The notes under the pieces are model-generated. The model worked only from the letters and a program-made list of their open reading frames with translations, was not told the origin of the DNA and ran no database searches. From positions 62,001 to 126,000 of the forward strand of contig JAFLSY010000001.1 in NCBI GenBank assembly GCA_022510745.1: a stretch of 64,000 nucleotides of DNA, given 5' to 3'. Shown here one piece after another: positions 44,023-52,502 of this stretch. The translations under genes and the position numbers were made by a program. This DNA is from Lachnospiraceae bacterium. GTDB taxonomy: Bacteria > Bacillota > Clostridia > Lachnospirales > Lachnospiraceae. How positions within the stretch are numbered: the first letter of the stretch is position 1; each line of letters begins with the position of its first letter.

Positions 44023-45264
44023 TTGAGGAAAGATGATTTTGCACCAACCCCGCCCATGGGATGGAACAGTTATGATTACTACGACACCACGGTAACAGAG
44101 GAGCAGGTCAAGGAAAATGCACGGTATATGGCAGAGCATTTAAAACCCTACGGCTGGGAGTATATCGTGGTGGATATCGAATGGTATGCCCACAAAGCGG
44201 GAAGCAGACGCAAGGAATTTCAGTACATTCCTTTCGGCGAAGTAGAAATGGATGAATGGGGCAGACTCTTGCCGGATCCCGAGAGATTTCCTTCTTCTGC
44301 AGGAGGTAAGGGTTTTGGTCCCCTCGCGAAATACATACATGAACTGGGACTGAAGTTCGGTATCCATATCATGCGGGGCGTGCCCCGAAAAGCGGCCCAT
44401 GACCATGTGAAGATCAAGGGTGGAAGTACGGCAGACGAGATTGCGGATGCTTACAATATCTGTCCATGGAATCCGGATATGTACGGACTGCGTCCCGAGG
44501 TAGAAGCGGCTCAGGCATATTATGATTCCCTGATGGAACTCTATGCCGAGTGGGGCGTGGATTTTATCAAATGCGACGATATCTGCCGTATGGATAATGC
44601 TTCCTGTAAGCAGGAGATCCGCATGCTCCATGAGGCGATCGAGAAATGTAAAAGGCCCATTGTATTAAGTCTTTCCCCCGGACCGGCTAAGATCGAGGAG
44701 GCATATCTTTACGAACAGAATGCCAATATGTGGCGGATCACGGATGATTTCTGGGACGAATGGCGTTATTTGAAGGATATGTTTGCACGCTGCGAAATCT
44801 GGCAGAAGCATGTGACAAAGGGCTGCTATCCCGACTGTGACATGCTGCCCATCGGCAGACTGGGGAAGGGGTTCGGTAATGAATGGGAATGCCGTTTCAC
44901 GAAGGAAGAGCAGCGCACCATGATGAATCTCTGGTGCATTTTCCGCTCGCCCCTTATGATCGGCACCGAGCTGACAAAGATGGATGCTTGGACGGAAAGT
45001 CTTTTAACGAATCGCCACTTGATCTCGTGTCTCAAAGAGGGCGGGACGCCAAGGTTGCTGCTTTCCGATCATAAGCAGGCAGTTTGGGCAAACGGAAAGT
45101 ACCTGGCGGTCTTTAACCTCTCGGATGAAGAGCGCACCATTAGATTAAGTGATGAGCTGCTACCCGGGCAGGGGGTTCTTTTGGACGCATGGACGGATCA
45201 GCCGTGCTCTGCGGCGGAATTTATACTGCTGCCCCACGGCTCTGTATTTTTGGCGATAAATTAG
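44023..45264 (+). CDS. GH27 alpha-galactosidase / possible beta-L-arabinopyranosidase
   Basis: A 413-residue enzyme starting at TTG 44023 behind AGGAGGGATCGG. GH27 landmarks: TPPMGWNSYDYYDTTV, YIVVDIEWY, GLKFGIHIMRG, the nucleophile Asp185 in FIKCDD, and the acid/base Asp241 or 242 in RITDDFWDEW. A C-terminal beta domain begins near 330. There is no signal peptide, so it is intracellular. GH27 contains alpha-galactosidases and beta-L-arabinopyranosidases; within an arabinose operon the latter is attractive but not proven by any residue I can read. The first loop motif has YDYYDT where many galactosidases have a WD pair. Confidence 0.87.
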   Translation: MRKDDFAPTPPMGWNSYDYYDTTVTEEQVKENARYMAEHLKPYGWEYIVVDIEWYAHKAGSRRKEFQYIPFGEVEMDEWGRLLPDPERFPSSAGGKGFGPLAKYIHELGLKFGIHIMRGVPRKAAHDHVKIKGGSTADEIADAYNICPWNPDMYGLRPEVEAAQAYYDSLMELYAEWGVDFIKCDDICRMDNASCKQEIRMLHEAIEKCKRPIVLSLSPGPAKIEEAYLYEQNANMWRITDDFWDEWRYLKDMFARCEIWQKHVTKGCYPDCDMLPIGRLGKGFGNEWECRFTKEEQRTMMNLWCIFRSPLMIGTELTKMDAWTESLLTNRHLISCLKEGGTPRLLLSDHKQAVWANGKYLAVFNLSDEERTIRLSDELLPGQGVLLDAWTDQPCSAAEFILLPHGSVFLAIN

Positions 45265-45298
45265 GATATGCCGTAAATTCGGCGGAATGTGAGGCAAC

Positions 45299-47395
45299 AT
45301 GAAGAATAAGAAAAAACGAACTAGGTTGTTTACGGCGCTGCCGGCAATTCTGCTCATGGCGTTGTTATTTCCCATCGGTGTAAGCGCGGAGGGTGCCTCC
45401 TACACTACGGAGGAAGAGGGTATCAAGATCACGCTGGAAACCGATAAGGAAGAATATCGTGCAGGCGAAGAGATTCATTATACCATTACCGTAGAAAACA
45501 ATAAGGTAAACTGGGATATCGGCGCCACTACCGTTACCTATAACAACAGCGACGGGCTGCTTCCCGCACAGGAAGACTCCATGCCCAATGAACTGCCTCA
45601 GATACTATCTGGGGAAAGTACAAGTATAAGCGGGACCTTAGTGGGAGATCCTGCTCTGTTTACCGGTTCCGGCGGCAGTCTGCCGATTGTTATATTGATC
45701 GGCGCAGGCATCTGCGTAGGAATCTGTCTGATCGTTGTGGTACTGCGCCTTGTAAAGAAAAAGAAGAAGGGAAACATCAAGAGTGCGGCAGCGCTTTTCC
45801 TTGCGATTGCCATTTTAGGCCAAGCGTCATATGTGGAAGCGGCGCCTGCACAAACAGTTACCCTGCGTCCCTATTTAAGAATTACCTATGCAGAGGAGGA
45901 GGTCATGTTGCGTGCAGTGATAGAGTTTCCGGTAACACAGCAGCTTCTGGTGATCGCACCTGAGGACAGAATGACATACCAGAGGATCACTTGTCATGAT
46001 CCTTCCATTTTCAAGGATCCGAAGGATGGTACCTATTATATTTTCGGTACCCACATGACCGGCGGTTATACGAATGATCTGTATAATTGGACCAGTATTG
46101 ATGCCGATTTCCGGGCGAGCTTTACGGAAGAGGTAAGAAGTCAGATCCGGGCATGGAACAAAGATGATAGAGTCGGTAATTGGTTTGATTATCTTTGGGC
46201 GCCGGATATCATTTACAATCCTCATATGGAAAAATACTGCATGTATCTAAGCGCCAACGGCGATGACTGGAAATCCAATATCGTACTGCTTATTGCGGAT
46301 GCAGTGGACGGTCCTTATTCCTACGGCGGTACCATCGTATACGGCGGCTTTAGCGCGGAGGACTATGGTGAGACGGATGCTCCCATGGTATTAGGGGAGG
46401 AGGAGATTCCGGAGCGCTATGTGACCAATGGCATTGCCAACAGAAAATGGGGCGATATGTGGCCTAACTGCATTGATCCCTGCGTATTTTTCGACGAAGA
46501 AGGCAATCTGTGGATGTCCTACGGTTCCTGGTCGGGCGGTATCTTCATGCTTGAGCTGGACGAGGAGACCGGACTTCGGGATTATACGGTGACCTATGAG
46601 ACCGACCTGCATTCCGACGCTTATTTCGGCAAGAAAATTGCGGGCGGAGCTTATGTTTCCGGAGAGGCATCCTATATCCAGCATATCGGTGACTATTATT
46701 ACCTCTTTATTTCCTACGGCAATCTGGAGGCGGCAGGCGGCTATAATGTCCGTATTTTCCGCTCGGAGCGCCCGGATGGGGACTATGTGGATCTTTTGGG
46801 CAATACTGCTTATTATGACAGCTACGTTTTCAACTATAACCAATCCGTGGGCGTGCGCCTCATGGGCGGTTATAAATGGCGGAATTTCAATAACGGGCAG
46901 GTGGCCCAGGGACATAATTCCGCATTTGTGGATGACGACGGCAGAGCCTATATAGTATTCCATACCCGTACGGACAACGGAACGGAAGGGCATTCTGTAA
47001 AAGTGCATCAGCTCTTTGTCAGTAAGGAAGGATGGCTTTTGGCAGCACCTTACCAGACCACGGGAGAGGTCTTAAAGGAGGACGGTTATTCTGTATCTGA
47101 CGTTGCCGGAGACTATGAAGTCATCATGCATGAGATGGATATCAATTACGGCTCCTTAGAGACCAAGAAGCCTAAGCTGATCACGCTGACGGAAGACGGT
47201 AAGATCACCGGGGACTACGAAGGCAGTTGGAGCTTGGAGGCAGGAACCCCCTACATTGTCCTGAACTTAAACGGGAAAGATTACAGCGGCGTTACCTTAT
47301 CCATGCAGGTGGAGTACACCACCATTGAGACCATGGTATTTACCGCCGTAGGTATGTCCGATCAGGTAACACTCTGGGGAAGTAAGGTATTCTAA
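45299..47395 (+). CDS. Membrane-tethered GH43 arabinanase with N-terminal Ig-like domain
   Basis: A 698-residue protein with unusual topology. A signal peptide (about 1-31) is followed by an Ig-like domain (about 38-120), a membrane helix (about 127-152), a cytoplasmic KKKKKGN turn, and a second hydrophobic helix (about 161-178). This would return the chain outside. The GH43 propeller follows (about 228-590): Asp234 in TCHDPSIF (base), Asp393 in CIDPCVFF, Glu456 in VSGEASYI (acid). WDYLWAPDI-like WFDYLWAPDI and WMSYGSWSGGIFML fit endo-/exo-arabinanases of GH43_4/5. A C-terminal beta domain (about 600-698) closes it. It would cut arabinan at the membrane before transport. Confidence 0.86.
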   Translation: MKNKKKRTRLFTALPAILLMALLFPIGVSAEGASYTTEEEGIKITLETDKEEYRAGEEIHYTITVENNKVNWDIGATTVTYNNSDGLLPAQEDSMPNELPQILSGESTSISGTLVGDPALFTGSGGSLPIVILIGAGICVGICLIVVVLRLVKKKKKGNIKSAAALFLAIAILGQASYVEAAPAQTVTLRPYLRITYAEEEVMLRAVIEFPVTQQLLVIAPEDRMTYQRITCHDPSIFKDPKDGTYYIFGTHMTGGYTNDLYNWTSIDADFRASFTEEVRSQIRAWNKDDRVGNWFDYLWAPDIIYNPHMEKYCMYLSANGDDWKSNIVLLIADAVDGPYSYGGTIVYGGFSAEDYGETDAPMVLGEEEIPERYVTNGIANRKWGDMWPNCIDPCVFFDEEGNLWMSYGSWSGGIFMLELDEETGLRDYTVTYETDLHSDAYFGKKIAGGAYVSGEASYIQHIGDYYYLFISYGNLEAAGGYNVRIFRSERPDGDYVDLLGNTAYYDSYVFNYNQSVGVRLMGGYKWRNFNNGQVAQGHNSAFVDDDGRAYIVFHTRTDNGTEGHSVKVHQLFVSKEGWLLAAPYQTTGEVLKEDGYSVSDVAGDYEVIMHEMDINYGSLETKKPKLITLTEDGKITGDYEGSWSLEAGTPYIVLNLNGKDYSGVTLSMQVEYTTIETMVFTAVGMSDQVTLWGSKVF

Positions 47396-47460
47396 AAGTA
47401 TATATAATTACTTAAAATAATGTAAAAACGATATAGAAAGTATAGAAAAGGAGAGGCGTC

Positions 47461-47697
47461 ATGGAGTCGAATAGACAGAACAAAAAGTGGGATATCATAA
47501 AGGAAATCATCTTTTTCCTGCTTACCACGGTTCTGGCGTTTGCCTATTGGATGCTGGTGCTGTTGCTTATCAGCTTCCTAACCCTCTCCTATATTCATTT
47601 CACGATCGAAGGCATCTTTGTCATGGCTATCGCCGGTACCGTAGGTACCGACATATGGTATATTATTCACAAAATCAAGCAATATCGCAAAAAATAG
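47461..47697 (+). CDS. Small two-helix membrane protein
   Basis: A 78-residue protein behind AAAAGGAGAGGCGTC. Two hydrophobic helices (about residues 14-43 and 48-64) are flanked by basic ends (RQNKKWD and KIKQYRKK), giving a hairpin with both ends inside. A strong terminator follows immediately. I do not recognise the family. Composition and ribosome site support translation. Confidence 0.72.
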   Translation: MESNRQNKKWDIIKEIIFFLLTTVLAFAYWMLVLLLISFLTLSYIHFTIEGIFVMAIAGTVGTDIWYIIHKIKQYRKK

Positions 47698-47730
47698 ATT
47701 CCCGGGGATAATACCCCGGGAATACTTTTT
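47698..47730 (+). terminator. Rho-independent terminator of the arabinose operon
   Basis: Perfect 10 bp stem ATTCCCGGGG (47698-47707) with CCCCGGGAAT (47714-47723), 6 nt loop, then ACTTTTTAT. It overlaps the stop codon region of the small membrane protein gene. Confidence 0.9.
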
Positions 47731-47769
47731 ATACTACCATTATATAACATAAAAGCTTTTAAAAATAGG

Positions 47770-47798
47770 TTGTTATTCTCTTATAAGAAAGCTATTAT
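47770..47798 (+). promoter_or_regulatory. Putative promoter of the lipoprotein/ribosomal-protection operon
   Basis: TTGTTA (47770-47775) and TATTAT (47793-47798) with a 17 bp spacer, about 40 nt before the ATG at 47840. Confidence 0.55.
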
Positions 47799-47839
47799 AA
47801 GATTAAGGCATTAGAAGTTATTATACGAAGGAGAATTTC

Positions 47840-49747
47840 ATGAGGATACCGAGACAAGAACTTAAAAGCGTACGGAAGAGCATACTGTCAGCCTTACTCT
47901 GCTGCGTTTTCCTTGGCGGCTGTGCCGGTACGTACAATCCCATGAAAACTGCTGTAGAAACAAGAGAAGAAGCAGGAGAGGAAACCATAGAGTCATCCCC
48001 GGAAACTGTGGTGGATGAAAAGTGGGAAGTCACTTTGGAGAAAAAGGAAGAGAGCTATGGCGCGGTGTCCTATTTTGATGAAGATGCAAACGGACTGCTG
48101 CAGCATACGGACGGATATCTTTATGGATATTTAGAGGGCCGCATATTCCGTGTGAATGCTCAGACCGGAGAGACCACTGTACTTGTTGCAATGAAAAATA
48201 CGATGTCCAATCATTTCTGTATTGACAATGGGTATTTATATTATTTCTATATTCCGCAGATATCCTTTTTAGATGGAGTCAGAGGAGATTTATACCGGCT
48301 GGATCTAAACAGTGCCGATTCCGAAGCGCCGGTTTTGCTGGCGGGGAATGTCCGAATTACAGAAGAGAATCGCACCGGCTACGAGAAGATAGTAAAAATG
48401 TCGGTCTATGAGGATGTTTTATATATTATGTTGGACGAAGGGGCTGTTTGTTTCAAACTGCTTGTAAACGGCACTGTGGAAGAAGTTGCCATGGAAGATA
48501 CGCTTTACGGATTGCTGCCGGAGGGGTATTCCGCCATTGGCAGGTATGGCTATAATCTGCCTTCCATTCCTGACTGTGCGGCCCATTACGGTTATTTCTT
48601 TGCCCAAAATGAGAAGAACTATTTGATACGTGTGGATGTAGGGAGCGGAAAGTGGGAAAGTCTCGGCGGCAAAACGGCTTACAGGGAGGCATTCTTAACT
48701 CATGAGGGCATTTATCTGGCAGACAGGGAAAACTCGCAGTGGATCCGGTATGGGTTAGATGACATGACCGGTGTGGCTTCTTCTCCTTGGTTTTCATATG
48801 ATTATATGCAGGATATGATAGACTGGGATGAGAACGGTGTTTATTTTATAGAAATGGACAATGGGGAAACAGCTGTCACACGGCTTCTGTTTGTGGATTG
48901 GGAAGGAAATGAAGAGCTGCTTATTTCTTTCGAAAAACAGATACCGTATCCGTCGCCCTATGGGATGGAGGGATTTTATTTAAGGGACGGCTGGCTCTAC
49001 TATAGGGATCAATATGAGGACGGACGTTGGCTCTTGCGAATTTCTTTGGCGGGAGGGGAGTCTGAAAAACTCTATTGTTATGACTTAGGTTCCCGCCTTG
49101 ATGCGGTGATAAGGGAAACGGAAATTGTGGAAAAGAATACGGAGAATACCGAAGAGCGCAGAATGTCCACAAGTATTACCAAACTCTGGATCAAAGAAGA
49201 GCAGACGGGGGATGCGGCCATCAACGCTGCCTTAAAAAAGATTTATGCAGAGGCAGAGGCTGAACTGGAAGAAGAGAATCGGGAAATCATGGATCATTAT
49301 CTCTACGATTATGAAGCTGATGAAGCATTGATAGAGGAAATGCTTGCAATGTCTTATGAATACTATACGGCGTATATCGACTATGCGGATGAGGATTATT
49401 TAGGAATCTGTATGATGGGTGAAGGTTATTGGGGAGGCGCCCATGGCGGCTACTGGTATGACTATTATGTATTTGACAGACATACCGGAAAGCGTCTGAC
49501 ACTTCAGGACTTTGTAAACAACAGCCCGGAGGAGATTGTGGAGATCGTAAGAGCCTATATCGTGGCGGGCTATGAATGGACTGACGGAAGTCCGGCGGAG
49601 GATGCGCTGGAGGTGGACCGCTTCTTTTTAACGACAGAAGGGCTGGGCATTCACTATGATGTTTACGAGATAGGCAGCTATGTGGACGGACCCTTTGAAT
49701 TTATCATTCCCTTTGAGGTTTTTGATATGAAGGAAGGACGGACATGA
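47840..49747 (+). CDS. Lipoprotein with beta-propeller-like (DUF5050) and DUF3298/RsiV-like domains
   Basis: A 635-residue lipoprotein, Cys28 in LGGC. Its leader resembles those of the lipoproteins at 19354 and 20215 (LLCCVFLGGC). Residues about 50-420 look like a DUF5050-type propeller of short repeats (DGYLYGYLEGRIFRVNAQTGE, GYLYYFY, GDLYRLDLN). The C-terminal 190 residues match the DUF3298 layout of RsiV-type anti-sigma factors (GGAHGGYWYDYYVFDRHTGKRLTLQDFV), which in Bacillus binds lysozyme. There is no anti-sigma segment here. The stop overlaps the start of the ribosomal-protection gene by 4 nt (ATGA), a sign of coupling. Likely a surface sensor or binding protein; ligand unknown. Confidence 0.82.
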   Translation: MRIPRQELKSVRKSILSALLCCVFLGGCAGTYNPMKTAVETREEAGEETIESSPETVVDEKWEVTLEKKEESYGAVSYFDEDANGLLQHTDGYLYGYLEGRIFRVNAQTGETTVLVAMKNTMSNHFCIDNGYLYYFYIPQISFLDGVRGDLYRLDLNSADSEAPVLLAGNVRITEENRTGYEKIVKMSVYEDVLYIMLDEGAVCFKLLVNGTVEEVAMEDTLYGLLPEGYSAIGRYGYNLPSIPDCAAHYGYFFAQNEKNYLIRVDVGSGKWESLGGKTAYREAFLTHEGIYLADRENSQWIRYGLDDMTGVASSPWFSYDYMQDMIDWDENGVYFIEMDNGETAVTRLLFVDWEGNEELLISFEKQIPYPSPYGMEGFYLRDGWLYYRDQYEDGRWLLRISLAGGESEKLYCYDLGSRLDAVIRETEIVEKNTENTEERRMSTSITKLWIKEEQTGDAAINAALKKIYAEAEAELEEENREIMDHYLYDYEADEALIEEMLAMSYEYYTAYIDYADEDYLGICMMGEGYWGGAHGGYWYDYYVFDRHTGKRLTLQDFVNNSPEEIVEIVRAYIVAGYEWTDGSPAEDALEVDRFFLTTEGLGIHYDVYEIGSYVDGPFEFIIPFEVFDMKEGRT

Positions 49748-52392
49748 AGAAGCTGAACATCGGCATACTGGCACATGTGGATGCCGGTAAGACTACGCTG
49801 TCCGAGGCTCTGCTGTATATCAGCGGCAGCATTCGAAAAATGGGACGTGTGGACAATCAGGATGCTTTTCTGGATACGGATGTGATGGAAAAGGAGAGAG
49901 GTATCACCATCTTTTCCAAGCAGGCGGAATTTACCTATCGGGATATGGCAGTCACCCTCTTAGATACGCCGGGACATGTGGATTTTTCCGCGGAGATGGA
50001 ACGGACGCTGCAGGTATTAGACTATGCGATTCTTCTCATCAACGGGGCTGACGGCATTCAGGCGCATACCAGAACGCTTTGGAGGCTGTTAGCCAGATAT
50101 GGGGTGCCGGTGTTTATATTCGTGAATAAAATGGACCAGCAGGGAGCGGATAAAGATTCTCTGCTATCTGAATTGCAAGAGAGCTTAAACGGCGCCTGCA
50201 TAGATTTTGAGAATACGGAAGGGGAAACCTTTTTGGAGAATGTGGCAGTCTGCGACGAGGCCCTTTTGGAAACTTTTCTGGAGCAGGGGAGGATAGAGGA
50301 TGAACAAATCCGCCGTCTGATACGGGAGAGAAAGATATTTCCTGTATTTTTCGGTTCTGCCCTGCGTATAGAAGGCGTGGAGGAACTGCTGCAGGGGATT
50401 CTTCGATTTGCAAAAGAGCCCTCCTATCCGAAGGAGTTTGGTGCAAGGGTTTTTAAGATCACAAGGGATATGCAGGGAAACCGTCTGACCTATTTAAAAG
50501 TCACCGGCGGCTGTCTGCGGGTACGGGATACGCTGCGGGGACGCAGTGCGGACGCCGAAGCGCAGGATTGGGAAGAAAAGGTGACCGGGCTGCGGGTGTA
50601 TTCCGGAGAAAAATTTGGGGCGCTGAATGAGGCACCTGCGGGTACGGTCTGTGCGGTAACCGGACTTTCCCATACTTTCCCGGGCGAAGGTCTGGGAGAA
50701 GAGGAGGAACAGGAACTGCCCCTCTTAGAGCCGGTGCTGGTTTACAGAGTCATCCTGCCACCGGAAGAAGATGCGGCCGCCATGCTGCCCAAGTTAAAGC
50801 TGTTAGAGGAAGAGGAACCGCAGCTCCATGTGGTATGGGACGAAACCTTAAAAGAAATACAGGTGCGTATCATGGGAGAAATCCAGCTGGAAATCTTACA
50901 GCGCCAGATCAAGGACCGTTTTGGTATCGTGGTAGAATTTGGAGAAGGCAGTGTGGTCTACAAGGAGACCATTGCAGAACCGGCAGTGGGAGTAGGACAT
51001 TTCGAGCCGCTGCGGCATTATGCGGAGGTACAGCTTCTTTTAGAACCGGGGGAGGCGGGCAGCGGTCTTACTTTTGCAAGTGTCTGCAGTGAGGATGTGT
51101 TGGCGCGTAATTGGCAGCGTCTAATACTCACCCATTTGGAGGAGAAGGAGCATAGGGGTGTTTTGACCGGAGCGCCTGTTACGGACATGAAGATCACGCT
51201 TTTAACAGGACGTGCCCACTTAAAACATACGGAGGGCGGAGATTTCAGACAGGCCACCTATAGGGCGGTACGGCAGGGACTGATGGAAGCACCTTGCATT
51301 TTACTGGAACCTTACTACGCTTTTACGCTGGAAGTACCGGAGAAGTTTACGGGCAGAGCCATGACGGATATTGACAGAATGCAGGGAACGCCGGGGATGC
51401 CCCGGATAGAGGGCGGAACAGCTGTTTTAACAGGAATTGCTCCGGTAGTTACCATACGGGGCTATCAGAAGGAAGTGACGGCCTATACACAGGGGTTAGG
51501 CAGACTCTTCTGTACCTTAAAAGGATATTTTCCCTGTCATAACACGGAGGAGGTCATGGAGCGGATGGCCTATGACCCCGAGGCGGATCTGCGCAACCCC
51601 ACGGGCTCTGTTTTCTGTGCCCATGGAGCGGGTTTCGTGGTACCTTGGGATGAGGTCAGGGAGTACATGCACACGGAGGCTGTGGATGCGTGGTGGTATG
51701 GGACAGAAAACGGGGAAGGCGCTGGGGCAGATCAGGCCATGCGGTATACGGCAGAAGACGGCAGAAAGGCACCCGGCGCCACTGCCCCTAAAAGCAGGGA
51801 AGTCGGCCCTGCGGTGATCAGTACCGAAGAGATTGATTCTATACTGGAACGGGCCTTTGGCGCCAACAAACGAAATGAGGACGCGCCCCGCAAAGGCATC
51901 TATAAAAGACCCCGCAAAGAAAAGATAACGTCTGTTACTAAAAGCTACAAACCTGTGGAAAAGAAGACGGAATATCTATTGGTGGACGGTTACAATATCA
52001 TCTTTGCATGGGAGGAATTGGCGGACTTGGCCAAGGTCAGCATAGACGGCGCCAGAGGAAGGCTTTTGGATATTCTCTGCGATTATCAGGGAATGCGGGA
52101 CGGGGAACTGATCGTGGTGTTCGACGCCTACAGAGTGCAGGGACATCAGACGGAGATATCGGATTATCATAATATTCATGTGGTTTTTACCAAGGAAGCG
52201 GAAACGGCGGACCAGTATATTGAAAAATTTGCCCATGAAAACGCGAAGAAGTACCGGGTTACGGTGGCGACTTCCGACGGACTGGAGCAGATCATCATCA
52301 GAGGGGAAGGCTGTGCTCTGTTATCCGCAAGAGACCTTCTGTTTGAAATAGAACGTGTGAAAAAACAGTTGAGGGAGGAATACCATATATAA
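49744..52392 (+). CDS. TetM-family ribosomal-protection GTPase fused to a YacP/Rae1-like NYN nuclease
   Basis: An 882-residue protein; Tet(M)/(O)/(W) are about 640. GTPase motifs: HVDAGKTT (11-18), ERGITIF (51-57), DTPGHVDF (74-81), NKMDQ (128-132). EF-G-like domains II-V follow to about residue 650. After a basic linker (about 690-739), a YacP-type NYN domain (about 740-882) shows the full acidic set: Asp748 in VDGYNII, Asp794 in VFDAYR, Asp823 in TADQYIEK, Asp845 in ATSDGLEQ. Bacillus YacP (Rae1) cleaves mRNA in the ribosomal A site, where the GTPase would bind. Whether it gives tetracycline resistance is uncertain: no mobile element flanks it. Confidence 0.9.
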   Translation: MKKLNIGILAHVDAGKTTLSEALLYISGSIRKMGRVDNQDAFLDTDVMEKERGITIFSKQAEFTYRDMAVTLLDTPGHVDFSAEMERTLQVLDYAILLINGADGIQAHTRTLWRLLARYGVPVFIFVNKMDQQGADKDSLLSELQESLNGACIDFENTEGETFLENVAVCDEALLETFLEQGRIEDEQIRRLIRERKIFPVFFGSALRIEGVEELLQGILRFAKEPSYPKEFGARVFKITRDMQGNRLTYLKVTGGCLRVRDTLRGRSADAEAQDWEEKVTGLRVYSGEKFGALNEAPAGTVCAVTGLSHTFPGEGLGEEEEQELPLLEPVLVYRVILPPEEDAAAMLPKLKLLEEEEPQLHVVWDETLKEIQVRIMGEIQLEILQRQIKDRFGIVVEFGEGSVVYKETIAEPAVGVGHFEPLRHYAEVQLLLEPGEAGSGLTFASVCSEDVLARNWQRLILTHLEEKEHRGVLTGAPVTDMKITLLTGRAHLKHTEGGDFRQATYRAVRQGLMEAPCILLEPYYAFTLEVPEKFTGRAMTDIDRMQGTPGMPRIEGGTAVLTGIAPVVTIRGYQKEVTAYTQGLGRLFCTLKGYFPCHNTEEVMERMAYDPEADLRNPTGSVFCAHGAGFVVPWDEVREYMHTEAVDAWWYGTENGEGAGADQAMRYTAEDGRKAPGATAPKSREVGPAVISTEEIDSILERAFGANKRNEDAPRKGIYKRPRKEKITSVTKSYKPVEKKTEYLLVDGYNIIFAWEELADLAKVSIDGARGRLLDILCDYQGMRDGELIVVFDAYRVQGHQTEISDYHNIHVVFTKEAETADQYIEKFAHENAKKYRVTVATSDGLEQIIIRGEGCALLSARDLLFEIERVKKQLREEYHI

Positions 52393-52458
52393 GCTTTATA
52401 TCAATCCACCGATCCAAAAGGGACATTTACATAAGGAATGACGGACATATTTTCGGAG
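52385..52458 (+). pseudogene. Decayed 5' fragment of a GH51 arabinofuranosidase gene
   Basis: Reading from ATA 52385 gives IYKLYINPPIQKGHLHKE then a stop, matching the start of the GH51 enzyme at 22855 ([18 protein letters not shown]). After a small indel the DNA continues with GGACATATTTTCGGAG against GGACATTTTTCGGAG. The first 8 nt overlap the end of the ribosomal-protection gene, and the fragment ends at the terminator. It has an inactive start (ATA) and no rest of the gene. Confidence 0.7.
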
Positions 52459-52460
52459 AA

Positions 52461-52489
52461 AAAACTCCTGCAGATTCTGCAGGAGTTTT
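52461..52489. terminator. Bidirectional Rho-independent terminator
   Basis: Perfect 13 bp inverted repeat AAAACTCCTGCAG (52461-52473) and CTGCAGGAGTTTT (52477-52489) around ATT. Flanking A and T runs serve the convergent ribosomal-protection and chemoreceptor genes. Confidence 0.88.
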
Positions 52490-52502
52490 AGATTTCTCAA
52501 AA

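Noticed and set aside
49744..52392. Acquired tetracycline-resistance gene on a mobile element
   Set aside because: No integrase, transposase, relaxase or att-like repeats flank it, and composition is like its neighbours. The NYN fusion points to a resident chromosomal factor.
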